Notes under the pieces: model-generated | What the model was told of the DNA's origin: nothing | Seen by the model: the letters and a program-made list of their open reading frames with translations, nothing else | The model's database searches: none | Assembly (NCBI RefSeq): GCF_002699985.1 | Contig: NZ_LKBT01000045.1 | Coordinates: 124,001 to 188,000, forward strand | Direction: 5' to 3' | DNA from: Pseudomonas sp. ICMP 561 | Lineage (GTDB): Bacteria; Pseudomonadota; Gammaproteobacteria; Pseudomonadales; Pseudomonadaceae | DNA: 64,000 nucleotides | In this document: positions 25,004 to 34,660 of the stretch, in pieces | Layout of the letters: each line of letters opens with the position of its first letter | Position numbering within the stretch: position 1 is the first letter of the stretch | Made by a program: the position numbers and the translations under genes

Positions 25004-25978
25004 ATGAAAAAGACCGTACTTGCCTTCAGCCGTGTATCCCCCGAAATGGCCGAACGGCTGGAACAAGACTTCAACGTGATCGTGCCCGACCCGAAGCTGG
25101 GCGACCTGAATGCGCAGTTCAATGACGCACTGCCCAAGTGCCACGGCATGATCGGCGCAGGTCGTCAGTTGGGGCGTGAGCAACTGGCAGCCGCCACTCA
25201 ACTGGAAGTGGTGTCGAGCATCTCCGTCGGTTACGACAACTACGACGTCAGCTACTTCAACGAGCGCGGCATCATGCTCACCAATACCCCGGACGTATTG
25301 ACTGAAAGCACTGCTGACCTGGGTTTTTCCCTGATCATGAGCAGCGCCCGTCGAGTTGCCGAACTGGATGCCTGGACCAAGGCCGGCCAGTGGAAACGCA
25401 GTGTTGAAGCCGCGCAATTCGGCACGGATGTATACGGCAAGACGCTGGGTATCGTGGGTATGGGCAACATCGGCGCAGCGGTTGCGCGTCGTGGTCGCCT
25501 GGGTTTCAACATGCCGATCCTGTACAGCGGTAACAGCCGCAAGACCGAGCTGGAGCAGGAACTGGGCGCGCAGTTTCGCAGCCTTGATCAATTGCTCGCC
25601 GAGTCAGACTTTGTCTGCCTGGTAGTGCCGTTGAGCGAGAAGACCAAACACCTGATCAGCAGCCGTGAACTGGGCTTGATGAAGTCCAGCGCGATTCTGA
25701 TCAACATCGCCCGTGGCCCGATCGTCGACGAAGCCGCGCTGATCGAGGCCTTGCAGAACGGCACCATTCGCGGCGCCGGGCTGGACGTCTACGAGAAGGA
25801 ACCGCTGAGCGAGTCGCCGTTGTTCAGTTTGAAAAACGCCGTGACCCTGCCACACATCGGTTCGGCAACCACTGAAACCCGGCAAGCCATGGCGGACCTT
25901 GCCTACACCAACCTGCGTGCTGCGTTGCTGGGTGAGAAGCCGAAGAACCTGGTGAATCCGCAGGTCTGGAAAGATTGA
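25004..25978 (+). CDS. D-2-hydroxyacid dehydrogenase (GhrB / 2-ketogluconate reductase type)
   Basis: 324 residues, the same size as E. coli GhrB. The NAD(P)-binding motif GMGNIGAAVARR (about residues 151-162), Arg in NIARGPIVDE, Glu in YEKEP and the catalytic His in LPHIGSAT are all present. It is expected to reduce glyoxylate/hydroxypyruvate or 2-ketogluconate. It stands alone between two REPINs. I do not assign a symbol because ghrB and tkrA cannot be separated by eye. Confidence 0.9.
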   Translation: MKKTVLAFSRVSPEMAERLEQDFNVIVPDPKLGDLNAQFNDALPKCHGMIGAGRQLGREQLAAATQLEVVSSISVGYDNYDVSYFNERGIMLTNTPDVLTESTADLGFSLIMSSARRVAELDAWTKAGQWKRSVEAAQFGTDVYGKTLGIVGMGNIGAAVARRGRLGFNMPILYSGNSRKTELEQELGAQFRSLDQLLAESDFVCLVVPLSEKTKHLISSRELGLMKSSAILINIARGPIVDEAALIEALQNGTIRGAGLDVYEKEPLSESPLFSLKNAVTLPHIGSATTETRQAMADLAYTNLRAALLGEKPKNLVNPQVWKD

Positions 25979-25985
25979 TGTAGCC

Positions 25986-26058
25986 CTGTAGGAGCTGCCG
26001 AAGGCTGCGATTGCGGTATGCCTGAAAAACGCTTCGCAGCCTGCGGCAGCTCCTACAG
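25986..26058. repeat. REPIN hairpin
   Basis: CTGTAGGAGCTGCCGAAGGC and GCCTGCGGCAGCTCCTACAG form a long stem between convergent genes. Confidence 0.88.
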
Positions 26059-26077
26059 ATAATGCATTTCCCTTACC

Positions 26078-26977
26078 TCAAGCCAGCTTCGCCCCCACCG
26101 GCACCACCACCTTCGGCTTTCTGAACACCAACACATTCCCCAGCATCACCAACACCAGCCCCATCAACGCCGGAGCCGTCCATTGGTAGCCTTCGGCAAA
26201 TGCCGAGATGTTCAGCGCCACCACCGGGAACAGCACCGTGCAATAGGCTGCGCGCTCCGGGCCCATGCGGCCGACCAAAGTCAGGTAGGCGGTGAAGCCG
26301 ATTACCGAGCCCGGAATCACCAGATACAGTAACGAGCTGATGTAACGGGTCGTCCACTCAAAACCGAACGGCGTACCGCTGAGCAAGCAATACAGGCTGA
26401 GCATCCCGGCGCCGTAGAGCATGCCCCAGGCGTTAGTGGTCAGCGGCCGTAGACCGGCTTTCTGCTGCATGCTGGAAAGCATGTTGCCGGCCGAAAAACA
26501 CATCGTACCCAGTAACGCCAGGCCAAGGCCCATCAGTGTTTCCTGGCTGGCGCTGTGCCCGGACAGTTCAGGCCAGAACATACAGCCCAGACCAATCAAA
26601 CCCAGCGCACCGCCGGTCAATACGTTGCGGGCGATTTTCTGTTTGAAGAAGATCCGTGCATTCAGGGCGTTCCACAGGGTCGCGGTAGAAAACACCACCG
26701 CAATCAACCCGCTGGGAATCCACTGACTGGCGGTCAGGAAACACATGAAATTGATGCAAAACAGGCACAGCCCCTGCGCAACGCAAAGCATGTGCCCACG
26801 CTGATTGACCTTCTGCAGCTTGCCACTGAGCAGCAGCATCGCAAACAACACCAGTGCCGCAAGGCCGAATCGGTAAACGATGGAAACCGCGATTGCCACT
26901 TCGCCCAGCTGCAACTTCAGTGCGATCCAGGTGGTGCCCCAGATCAGGACGGTCAGCAAATAAAGCGAAATGTTCAT
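26078..26977 (-). CDS. EamA-family (DMT) transporter
   Basis: 299 residues with ten predicted transmembrane helices in two EamA halves (about 1-135 and 150-290). Start at MNISLYLLTVLIWGTTWIA, preceded by GGGAGCCGC; an in-frame Met nine residues upstream is less likely. The substrate is unknown; relatives export amino acids or metabolites. It is divergent from an AraC-family regulator 120 bases away, which probably controls it. Confidence 0.9.
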   Translation of the reverse strand: MNISLYLLTVLIWGTTWIALKLQLGEVAIAVSIVYRFGLAALVLFAMLLLSGKLQKVNQRGHMLCVAQGLCLFCINFMCFLTASQWIPSGLIAVVFSTATLWNALNARIFFKQKIARNVLTGGALGLIGLGCMFWPELSGHSASQETLMGLGLALLGTMCFSAGNMLSSMQQKAGLRPLTTNAWGMLYGAGMLSLYCLLSGTPFGFEWTTRYISSLLYLVIPGSVIGFTAYLTLVGRMGPERAAYCTVLFPVVALNISAFAEGYQWTAPALMGLVLVMLGNVLVFRKPKVVVPVGAKLA

Positions 26978-27097
26978 GATGCGGCTCCCGATTTGAGCCG
27001 TCATTCTGCGGCGAGCATGAACCGGGCATTTGCATAATCTTGCGCATTTGTTTCAGCGGTGCTGGCAGAGAGTGCTGTAAAGCGTAGGATGCGAGCC

Positions 27098-27979
27098 ATG
27101 CCAGCCATCGAATCCATCCAGGTCTTCCAGGCCCTTAACAGTTCCCCTCATGCTCAACTGGAGCAGAGCGCGGTGCTGGGCGATGGTTTGGTCGCGGCTT
27201 TGTGGAACAACCGCCACGACTCCCAGGAGTATCACGGTCCGAGCCACCATACGTTGTCGTGCTACATCGACGGCGGCACGGGCACGTTTCGTCGCGACCG
27301 CCCCGATCAGAAAGGCAGCCCCAACAAGCTTTGCACCCTGCCCGCCGGGCACGAATCAGCCTGGGTGATCAATGGCGAGATTCGTCTGGCGCACCTTTAC
27401 ATCAGCCCGGAACAGTTCGCCATGGGTTGCATCACCCTGTTGGACCGTGAACCTCGTGAGCTGCAATTAAGGGAGAACACGTTTCACGATGATCCCGAGC
27501 AGGCCCAACGCTTTCGCCAGTTGATCCAGATGAACTGGAGTGAGCCCGGCGAGCGCTTGCTGACCAGTAGCCTGGCTCATGAAATGCTCAGCCGGGCCTT
27601 GTTCGATCAGGTGGGCATGCGTGAGGGTTTGCGTTTGAAAGGCGGGTTGGCCGCGCATCAGCGCCGACAGTTAGTGGATTTCATCGAAACCCATCTGGCC
27701 GAACCTCTCAGCCTTGGGCAACTGGCGGGGCTGTGTGCGCTGTCTGAATACCACTTCGCAAGGATGTTTCGCGAAAGCTTCGGCTTGCCGCCCCATCAAT
27801 ACCTGCTGGCCCGACGCCTCAACCATGCCCGACAGTTGCTGCGCACGACTCGCATGGCGTTCGGGGCAATCGCGATCGAGTGCGGATTTGCCAGCGCCAG
27901 TCATTTCAACAATCGCTTCAGGCAGGCAATGGGCGCGACGCCGGGGGAGTATCGGTTGGCGTTTGTCGGGAAGTTGTAA
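27098..27979 (+). CDS. AraC-family transcriptional regulator
   Basis: 293 residues from the Met at 27098 (AGGAT 8 bases upstream; alternatives are 27089 and 27059). The N-terminal ~170 residues form a cupin-like ligand domain; the C-terminal ~100 residues hold two helix-turn-helix motifs (LSLGQLAGLCALSEYHFARM and FGAIAIECGFASASHFNNRF) and the PGEYR end. It is divergent from the EamA exporter gene and is its likely regulator. Confidence 0.9.
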   Translation: MPAIESIQVFQALNSSPHAQLEQSAVLGDGLVAALWNNRHDSQEYHGPSHHTLSCYIDGGTGTFRRDRPDQKGSPNKLCTLPAGHESAWVINGEIRLAHLYISPEQFAMGCITLLDREPRELQLRENTFHDDPEQAQRFRQLIQMNWSEPGERLLTSSLAHEMLSRALFDQVGMREGLRLKGGLAAHQRRQLVDFIETHLAEPLSLGQLAGLCALSEYHFARMFRESFGLPPHQYLLARRLNHARQLLRTTRMAFGAIAIECGFASASHFNNRFRQAMGATPGEYRLAFVGKL

Positions 27980-28003
27980 CACCTAGCCGATTGAAATGCA
28001 TTC

Positions 28004-28096
28004 CACGTAGGACTGGCTTCAGCCGGGAGGGCGTTTTCCGGATGACAGCATTGCTAAGGATGTACTGGCCCTCTCCCGGCTAAAGCCAGTCCTACA
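28004..28096. repeat. REPIN of the GGACTGGCTT class
   Basis: GTAGGACTGGCTTCAGCCGG and the arm CCGGCTAAAGCCAGTCCTAC flank about 50 bases between convergent genes. Confidence 0.85.
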
Positions 28097-28133
28097 GGAA
28101 TGAGTGCACCCAGACACCTCTTGAGAAACAGCA

Positions 28134-28466
28134 TCACGCCAACAATCGATTAATCAAAATCAGCGGCCCCACCAAAACACCTGCCGCAGCAAGCACCAAC
28201 ACCAGCCGCGGCCCGAACGGGATCAGGAACACCAGCAGCAGCGCGCTGCCCATCAGCGCCGCGCACCACTGCACCAGCCCCAAGCCCAAAGATGTCGACG
28301 CCAGCGCCGCCCAGAGCGAAAGGCACAGGCACAGCCAGCCAACGACCTTCAGCATGCGACTGCGGCTGGCACTCAGCCTGCCGTGCAGCAACTCGCCGTA
28401 ATGTTTAGTCATGGACAGGCACAGCGCGGTGAAGCCCACGTAGCACAGCAAAGTCGCCAGCAACAT
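28134..28466 (-). CDS. DUF3325 membrane protein
   Basis: 110 residues with four predicted transmembrane helices. The MxKHYxxL motif near residue 20 is typical of DUF3325, a family found with PepSY and DUF3649 proteins in iron-uptake loci. The ATG shares its A with the TGA stop of the PepSY gene (TGATG), so translation is coupled. The role in iron metabolism is inferred from context. Confidence 0.82.
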   Translation of the reverse strand: MLLATLLCYVGFTALCLSMTKHYGELLHGRLSASRSRMLKVVGWLCLCLSLWAALASTSLGLGLVQWCAALMGSALLLVFLIPFGPRLVLVLAAAGVLVGPLILINRLLA

Positions 28467-30037
28467 CAATGCACTTCCCCTTCAAGTCGACCTGTTGATA
28501 AAGGCCGCTCGACCACAATGGGCGGCACCGGGCGAAATTTCTTTGCGCCCCAGGCCATGAACAACCCGGTAAACAAAACGGTGAGGTCGAAGCCGATCAA
28601 CACCCAGTCCTGGTTCTGCAGCGAAGCCAGCAGGTAATTGCCACTGGTGACGATGTCCAGCAACGGCAAACCGGTAAACAATACCGCGCCCAGCATCAAC
28701 TGCTCACGCCATGCCTGACGGCCTTTGCGCAACAGCGCATGCAGCACTGAAAGGCCCCAGACGCTAAAGAACAGATTGATCTCCCAATCACTTCGCTCGG
28801 CCAGCCCGACCGGCAACAAGCGATTGGCCCAGAAGAATGCAGCCACGGCGATCATCAGCCCGGCCATACCGGCAATGTTCAACACTTCCACCAGTCGCAG
28901 CTCGAAAGGCAAGACCCCGGTTGTGGCATGCTTGACCTGCCGCTTGGCCAGCCACATCACCAGTCCGGTGCCAATCATGGCCGTTCCGGCAATGCCAAAC
29001 ACGAAGTACAGCCAGCGCAATAAAGGCCCGGCGAACTCCCCAAGGTGCAGCCCGTACATGGCGCCGGACACCAGCAATGGTCCGGAGCGCTGGGTCGGCA
29101 ACGTCAGCACCTCACCACTTACCCCGTTGAACACCACGTTAATACCCGGATCGTGAATGACGCTGCTGCCAGCACCGGGAGACACCACGACCGTTGCGGC
29201 TGCATCACCCGGGTTATAGACCACCAGGCGCCCCACCTCTTTATCGGGCCATTGCTGCCCACCCGCGCGCACGATCGGCGCAAGGGGTGCCAGGGCAGCA
29301 GCCGTACCGGTTGCCTTGGTTGTATTGGTATTCGGAAAAACATCGGCGAAGAACGCCTGAGTGTCCTTGCCATAAGAGGCCACGATGCTCGCCGGCATGA
29401 CCAACGACATGAAGATCACCAGGCTGCTGTAAGTGATCATCAGGTGAAACGGCAACGCCAGCACGCCGATTGCGTTATGCCCGTCCAGCCAGGAACGCTG
29501 CCCTTTTCGCGGACGAAAAGTGAAGAACTCCTTGAAGATTTTCTTGTGGGTGATGATCCCGGTGATCAGCGCGATGAACATCAGCATCGCCGCAATAGTC
29601 GACAACCAGCGGCCCCATGGATGCGGCATTTGCAGCTGGAAGTGGAACCGGTAGAAAAACTCTCCGCCCATGCTGCTGCGCGTCTGGATTTCTTCGCCGG
29701 TTTGCGGATCCAGGCTCTTGCGCATGAATGCGCCACGCTTGCCCTCTTGTTCTGCGGTCTGCCACATCAGCCCCAAGGCAGGTTTGCGCTCGTCGGGCAG
29801 ATCGATAAACCAGCGCGTGGCATTCGCCGCATGTTGCTGCAGATAAGCCTGAGCCCGATCGACACTGGCCTCGGTATCGACCACCCGTGCCGGGATTTCA
29901 GGATGAGTCCAGCGGTTTATTTCGTCCTTGAAGTAGGACATTGTTCCGGTCAGAAATATCGCGAACAACAGCCAGCCAAAGACCAAACCAATCCAGGTGT
30001 GCAGCCAGGCCATGGCCTGACGAAAACCTTCCTTCAT
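28466..30037 (-). CDS. PepSY-domain iron-uptake membrane protein (PiuB-like)
   Basis: 523 residues. PepSY-associated membrane protein with an N-terminal helix (AWLHTWIGLVFGWLLFAIF), a periplasmic PepSY region, and further membrane helices around residues 160-180, 205-230, 345-370 and 395 onwards. Members act in ferric-siderophore reduction or iron release at the inner membrane. The start at MKEGFRQAM is chosen because it overlaps the DUF3649 stop (ATGA) and because the 32 upstream residues are Cys/Arg-rich and unlike the family. It is the middle gene of a three-gene operon divergent from fecIRA. Confidence 0.88.
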   Translation of the reverse strand: MKEGFRQAMAWLHTWIGLVFGWLLFAIFLTGTMSYFKDEINRWTHPEIPARVVDTEASVDRAQAYLQQHAANATRWFIDLPDERKPALGLMWQTAEQEGKRGAFMRKSLDPQTGEEIQTRSSMGGEFFYRFHFQLQMPHPWGRWLSTIAAMLMFIALITGIITHKKIFKEFFTFRPRKGQRSWLDGHNAIGVLALPFHLMITYSSLVIFMSLVMPASIVASYGKDTQAFFADVFPNTNTTKATGTAAALAPLAPIVRAGGQQWPDKEVGRLVVYNPGDAAATVVVSPGAGSSVIHDPGINVVFNGVSGEVLTLPTQRSGPLLVSGAMYGLHLGEFAGPLLRWLYFVFGIAGTAMIGTGLVMWLAKRQVKHATTGVLPFELRLVEVLNIAGMAGLMIAVAAFFWANRLLPVGLAERSDWEINLFFSVWGLSVLHALLRKGRQAWREQLMLGAVLFTGLPLLDIVTSGNYLLASLQNQDWVLIGFDLTVLFTGLFMAWGAKKFRPVPPIVVERPLSTGRLEGEVH

Positions 30038-30390
30038 GACAACCACCGCCCCAGGCCGAAAATGGCCGCCAGAATGGCAGCGGGCAGCAGGATGCCCGCC
30101 CAGGCGCGCCAGGCAGTCCGGCAGGCAAAGCACCAGATCACTGCAAGCAAGTAAGCCACAAACGAAAGCATCATGCCGGTGACAACGGCATCAGCCCGGG
30201 ACATCGGCACCCACTGGCTGATGCACACGCTGGTCAGCGCAGCGATCAGGTAACCACCGAACAGTGCAGCGACAATGCGCGAAGTGACCGCCAGCCGATA
30301 AGCCAGTGAGACACCGGCAGCTTTAGCTTTTCGCACGCGCTTTTTAACTTCAGGGGCGGCTTGCGGGGCGTCCATCGTCGCGTCGTTCAT
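30034..30390 (-). CDS. DUF3649 membrane protein
   Basis: 118 residues from the Met at 30390 (a longer form from 30432 is possible; neither has a strong ribosome site). A charged Lys/Arg-rich N-terminus is followed by three hydrophobic helices, with the family features AYRLAVTSRIVAALFGGYL and a C-terminal WAGILLPAAI. It is the first gene of the DUF3649-PepSY-DUF3325 operon, read from the promoter region shared with fecI that contains a Fur-like box. Confidence 0.82.
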   Translation of the reverse strand: MNDATMDAPQAAPEVKKRVRKAKAAGVSLAYRLAVTSRIVAALFGGYLIAALTSVCISQWVPMSRADAVVTGMMLSFVAYLLAVIWCFACRTAWRAWAGILLPAAILAAIFGLGRWLS

Positions 30391-30518
30391 CAATGCGCGA
30401 TCGTCAACAAGGGACGTCGCACAGTGAAACATAGGCGTTGAATCGGCATGGGGTAAGTCCTGATCGGGAGGCTATCGCACGGGACATTTTCTGACGTCGC
30501 GCACGAACAGAACGCAAT

Positions 30519-30537
30519 ATTAATGATAAATATTCTC
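30519..30537. promoter_or_regulatory. Fur-like box in the DUF3649 / fecI divergent promoter
   Basis: ATTAATGATAAATATTCTC matches the 19-bp Fur consensus GATAATGATAATCATTATC at 14 positions. It lies 63 bases upstream of the fecI start and would place both divergent operons under iron control. Confidence 0.6.
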
Positions 30538-30599
30538 ATACGCAAAAGAGTCTGCCAGAATCCGCGCAATTAAATGGTTCATCGCGGACTGCAGCACCC

Positions 30600-31103
30600 A
30601 TGTCTATTGCCCCATACGCGCTTAACGAAACTGTCGAAGGCCTGTATTACGCCCATCACAATTGGCTGACGGGCTGGTTGCGGCGTCGTCTGGGCTGCCC
30701 GCACAGCGCGGCTGATCTGGCGCAAGACACCTTCGTCAAAGTCCTGCTGGCCCGCGATACGCCTGAGATCATCGAACCAAGGGCGTTTCTGACCACCATT
30801 GCCAAGCGCGTGCTGTTCAACCACTACCGTCGACAGGACCTTGAGCGCGCCTATTACCAGACGCTGGCGGAAATGCCCGAGTGTGTCGCCCCTTCGGAAG
30901 AAGAGCGGGCAATCATTCTGGAAACCTTGCTGGAGCTGGACCAGTTGCTCGATGGTCTGCCGGTTGCGGTCAAGCAAGCCTTCCTGTTGTCGCAAGTCGA
31001 TGGCCTGAGCCACGGAGAAATCGCCGCGCAACTGGGTATTTCCATCGCCACAGTGAAGCGTCATCTGAACAAGGCGCTGTTGCGCTGCTATTTCGCCTTA
31101 TGA
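30600..31103 (+). CDS. fecI: ECF sigma factor FecI (iron-dicitrate type)
   Basis: 167 residues. Region 2 (YYAHHNWLTGWLRRRLGCPH, AADLAQDTFVKVL) and region 4 with a helix-turn-helix (LSHGEIAAQLGISIATVKRH) are present. It directs transcription of the receptor gene after a surface signal. The next gene, fecR, overlaps it by 4 bases, and a strongly FecA-like receptor follows, supporting the symbol. It is preceded by a Fur-like box. Confidence 0.92.
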   Translation: MSIAPYALNETVEGLYYAHHNWLTGWLRRRLGCPHSAADLAQDTFVKVLLARDTPEIIEPRAFLTTIAKRVLFNHYRRQDLERAYYQTLAEMPECVAPSEEERAIILETLLELDQLLDGLPVAVKQAFLLSQVDGLSHGEIAAQLGISIATVKRHLNKALLRCYFAL

Positions 31104-32077
31104 ATTCGAGCAGCGAATCCCTGAACAAATCAGACATCGCACCGGCCGTGGCCGAGCAGGCGGTAAGCTGGCTGATTGAAATGCAGAGCGGCGCCCTCGC
31201 CCCGCTGCGCCAGCAAGCCTGGCAGTCGTGGTTGAACAGTAATACCGAACACCAGCGGGCGTGGGCGCATATCCAGCGGGTCAACCAGCGCCTGAGCGGG
31301 TTGTCCTCTCCGCTGGCGCATGCCGCGATCAACGCGCCGAGATCGAGCGGCCGACGTCAGGTCCTGAAACTACTGTTGCTGCTGGGCGCTGGCTCTGCGG
31401 CCGGGTGGGGTTTGCGCGATCAGCTCTCGTTGCAACCGTTGCTGGCCGATTACCACAACGGGGTTGGCGAGCAGCGCAAGATCGCGCTGGACGATGGCAG
31501 CGAGATCCACCTGAATACCGCAAGTGCCATCGACCTGCGCTTCGATGCTCAGCAACGCCTGATCAAGCTGTTGCAAGGCGAGATCATGCTGACGGTAGCC
31601 GATGATCCGCGTCCGCTGAAACTGATCACAGCCGAGGGCAACGTTCGGCCGATGTCGGCAGCCAGCCGCTTTGACGTTCGCCAGTTCGACGGTAAAACCC
31701 GACTGGCAGTGTTCAACGGCACGGTACAGATCACGCCGACAACGTTCACCGGTCCTGGCTTGCAGTTGCAGGCCGCCCAGCAGGTCGTGTTCAACCGAAA
31801 TACGTGGGAGCCAGTGCGGGCGCTGGACGCCAACAGCGGCGCGTGGGCCGATGGCATGCTGGTGGCAGCGCATATGCGCCTGCAGGACTTCCTCGCCGAA
31901 CTGAGCCGCTACCGCCGCGGCCATTTGCAATGTGATGCGAAAGTGGCGGACCTGCTGATTTCGGGAAGTTATCCACTGGCCAACAGCGAACGAATTCTGG
32001 ACTTGCTGGAGGTTGCGTTGCCAGTGAAGGTCAAGCGGTTTACCCGGTATTGGGTGAGTGTTGAGGCGCGGGTTTAG
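31100..32077 (+). CDS. fecR: FecR-family sigma regulator
   Basis: 325 residues from the ATG overlapping the fecI stop (ATGA). The N-terminal cytosolic part has the family signature EQAVSWLIEMQSGA and the paired Trp residues WQSWLNSNTEHQRAW. One transmembrane helix follows (about residues 93-110). The periplasmic FecR domain contains DDGSEIHLNTASAID, and the C-terminus is an STN-like region that contacts the receptor. It transmits the receptor signal to FecI. Confidence 0.92.
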   Translation: MNSSSESLNKSDIAPAVAEQAVSWLIEMQSGALAPLRQQAWQSWLNSNTEHQRAWAHIQRVNQRLSGLSSPLAHAAINAPRSSGRRQVLKLLLLLGAGSAAGWGLRDQLSLQPLLADYHNGVGEQRKIALDDGSEIHLNTASAIDLRFDAQQRLIKLLQGEIMLTVADDPRPLKLITAEGNVRPMSAASRFDVRQFDGKTRLAVFNGTVQITPTTFTGPGLQLQAAQQVVFNRNTWEPVRALDANSGAWADGMLVAAHMRLQDFLAELSRYRRGHLQCDAKVADLLISGSYPLANSERILDLLEVALPVKVKRFTRYWVSVEARV

Positions 32078-32091
32078 CCAACACTGAACAG

Positions 32092-32183
32092 CTGTTGGAG
32101 CGAGGCTTGCCCGCGAAGAACGATAACGCGCAGTGCCAGATGCAACGCAGCGGCAGATTCGCGGGCAAGCCTCGCTCCAACAG
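32092..32183. repeat. REPIN hairpin between fecR and fecA
   Basis: CTGTTGGAGCGAGGCTTGCC and GGCAAGCCTCGCTCCAACAG are perfect inverted arms. It lies in the 203-bp gap before fecA. Confidence 0.88.
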
Positions 32184-32280
32184 AGCATTTAATTATTTTT
32201 CAAAACCGGTGAGCCGTTTTCGGTTCCTCGCGTGACAGACAGGGAAAGCACCTTAATCCTCTCGCCCAAGGACTCCCTGT

Positions 32281-34635
32281 ATGTCAGTTCGCCCCAGCCG
32301 TTTGTCCCCCCTGTCCCGCTCGTTGCGGCATATCGTGTTTGGTGCCGGTCTGTCGCTGTGCAGCGTGCCACTGTTGCAGGCCGCTGATGTCGGCAGCAAG
32401 GCGTATCACATTGCCCCGAGCGCGCTGGAAACCGCACTGAATCAATTCGGTCGCGAAGCAGGTGTCCTGATTTCGTTTGGTTCGCAAATCACCAGCGGTC
32501 TGCAGAGCCGAGGGCTGGAAGGTCAATACACCCCTGAGCAGGGGCTGGCGGCGTTGCTCGAAGGTACCGGCCTGCAAGCCAGTCCCGATGGCCAGAATGG
32601 CTTTACTCTGCAACCGGTTAGCGCACAGGGTAATGGTCCGATTGAGCTGGGGGCATCCAACGTCGTCGGTGACTGGCTGGGCGAGGCGCAACAAACTGAT
32701 GTCTTCGAGCATCCAGGTGCGCGGGACGTGATCCGTCGCGAGGAAATCGAGCGCATGGGTGCAAGCTCCGCACGCGAAGTGCTCAATCGCATCCCGGGCG
32801 TCAACGCTCCGGAAAACAATGGCACCGGCAGCCATGACATGGCGCTGAACTTCGGCATACGCGGCCTCAACCCGCGTCTTGCATCACGCTCGACGGTGTT
32901 GATGGACGGTATCCCGGTGCCCTTCGCGCCTTACGGTCAGCCGCAGTTGTCCTTTGCCCCGATCAGCATGGGCAACATGGATGCGGTGGACGTGGTTCGC
33001 GGTGGCGGCGCGGTGCGCTACGGCCCGCAAAACGTCGGCGGTGTCGTCAACTTCGTGACCCGTGCCATCCCTGACGAACCCACCCTCAAAGGCGGCTTCC
33101 AGACCGAAACCAGCCCTTCTTCCAGCCACGATGGTTTCAAGACCACGGGCAACGTACTCGCCGGTGGCACCGCCGACAATGGCCTGGGCGGCGCGATTCT
33201 GTACACCGGCGTGCGCGGCGGCGACTGGCGCGAACACAGCGACACGCAGATCGACGACCTGATCCTCAAGGGTAAATACCAGATCGACGAAGCCAACAGC
33301 GTTAACGCCATGGCTCAGTACTACGAAGGCGAGGCAGAGATGCCGGGCGGCCTCAACGTTGCCGATTACAAGGACGACCCGTACCAGTCGACGCGCTTGA
33401 AAGACAAGTTCTGGGGCCGTCGTACCATGGTCAATTTCGGCTATCGCTACGAAGAAGACGCGCGGGTTTTCACCGCCAATACGTTCTTCACCAAAACTCT
33501 GCGCAGCGGTTATCTGGAACAAGGCAGTTTCGTGTCGCTGTCGCCTCGCGAGTACTGGGTCCGCGGTCTGGAAACGCGCTTCTCTCAAGGCTTTGCACTG
33601 GGTGAAACCTGGCACGAAGTCGGCGTCGGTTACCGTTACATCAACGAAGCCGGCCATGAGATGCGTTACCGTGAAGACACTGTCGATAACGTCCTGCCGA
33701 CCACTGGCAGTCGTTTCGACCGCGATACCCGAGGCGCCACAGAAGCCAATGCAATCTACATCGATGACCGTATCGACATCGGCAAGTGGACCATTACGCC
33801 GGGTATTCGCTACGAGATGATCGACACCGCGCAGTCCGATAACTTCAACAACCGCAAATACCAGGGCGACTACAAAACCGCCCTGCCCGCGTTGAATGTG
33901 CTGTATCACCTGACCGATAGCTGGAACCTGTACGCTAACACCGAAGGCTCGTTCGGCAGCGTCCAATACAGCCAGATGTCCAGCCGCATCGCCGGTGGTG
34001 AAGTCAAACCCGAGAAAGCCCGGACCTGGGAATTGGGCACGCGCTACGACAACGGTAACCTGCGTGCAGAGATTGGCGCGTTCCTGATCAACTTCGATAA
34101 CCAGTACGAAACCAACCAGACCGACAGCAGCGTGATCGCCCGTGGCGAAACCCGTCATCAGGGCATCGAGACCAGCGTCAACTATGCGTTGGCTGGCCTG
34201 AATCCGGCGCTGGCAGGGTTTGATGTGTACGCCACGTATGCCTTCGTCGATGCGACGATTCGTGAGGACGGTCCGAACAAGGGCAACCGCGTGCCGTTCG
34301 CGTCGAAACACAAAGGCACTCTGGGTGTGGCGTATACCGAAGGCCCATGGAAGCTGAATCTGGACAGTTCGTACCAGAGCGACCAATTCGCCGACAACGC
34401 CAACACCCAGGCAGAAACCGCCAACGGTGCTGCGGGCAAGATCCCGGGTTACATGTTGTTCAGCACCCGCGCTGCTTACGACTTCGGCCCGCAATTGTCT
34501 GATCTGAACGTGGCCGTCGGGGTGAAAAACATCTTCAACCACGAGTACTTCACCCGCTCGTTTGACGACAACAACCGCGGCAAATATGTCGGCGAACCGC
34601 GCACGGTGTATGTGCAGACTTCTGTGGCGTTTTGA
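32281..34635 (+). CDS. fecA: TonB-dependent ferric dicitrate receptor FecA
   Basis: 784 residues. A signal peptide (ending LLQA-AD) is followed by an N-terminal STN signalling domain (about 40-115, GREAGVLISFGSQ), a plug domain (about 145-255) and a 22-strand barrel ending in the terminal Phe (TSVAF). The plug segment STVLMDGIPVPFAPYGQPQL and VRGGGAVRYGPQNVGGVVNF closely match E. coli FecA from memory. The adjacent fecI-fecR pair and the STN domain indicate surface signalling. It imports Fe(III)-dicitrate with energy from TonB. Confidence 0.92.
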   Translation: MSVRPSRLSPLSRSLRHIVFGAGLSLCSVPLLQAADVGSKAYHIAPSALETALNQFGREAGVLISFGSQITSGLQSRGLEGQYTPEQGLAALLEGTGLQASPDGQNGFTLQPVSAQGNGPIELGASNVVGDWLGEAQQTDVFEHPGARDVIRREEIERMGASSAREVLNRIPGVNAPENNGTGSHDMALNFGIRGLNPRLASRSTVLMDGIPVPFAPYGQPQLSFAPISMGNMDAVDVVRGGGAVRYGPQNVGGVVNFVTRAIPDEPTLKGGFQTETSPSSSHDGFKTTGNVLAGGTADNGLGGAILYTGVRGGDWREHSDTQIDDLILKGKYQIDEANSVNAMAQYYEGEAEMPGGLNVADYKDDPYQSTRLKDKFWGRRTMVNFGYRYEEDARVFTANTFFTKTLRSGYLEQGSFVSLSPREYWVRGLETRFSQGFALGETWHEVGVGYRYINEAGHEMRYREDTVDNVLPTTGSRFDRDTRGATEANAIYIDDRIDIGKWTITPGIRYEMIDTAQSDNFNNRKYQGDYKTALPALNVLYHLTDSWNLYANTEGSFGSVQYSQMSSRIAGGEVKPEKARTWELGTRYDNGNLRAEIGAFLINFDNQYETNQTDSSVIARGETRHQGIETSVNYALAGLNPALAGFDVYATYAFVDATIREDGPNKGNRVPFASKHKGTLGVAYTEGPWKLNLDSSYQSDQFADNANTQAETANGAAGKIPGYMLFSTRAAYDFGPQLSDLNVAVGVKNIFNHEYFTRSFDDNNRGKYVGEPRTVYVQTSVAF

Positions 34636-34660
34636 TACATCGCGTCGCCTGCATCGCTGG

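Noticed and set aside
22094..31100. Numerous antisense frames opposite the outer-membrane factor, PepSY, sigma and LysR genes
   Set aside because: They have no start-site support and no conserved motifs, and the opposite strand holds recognisable proteins.
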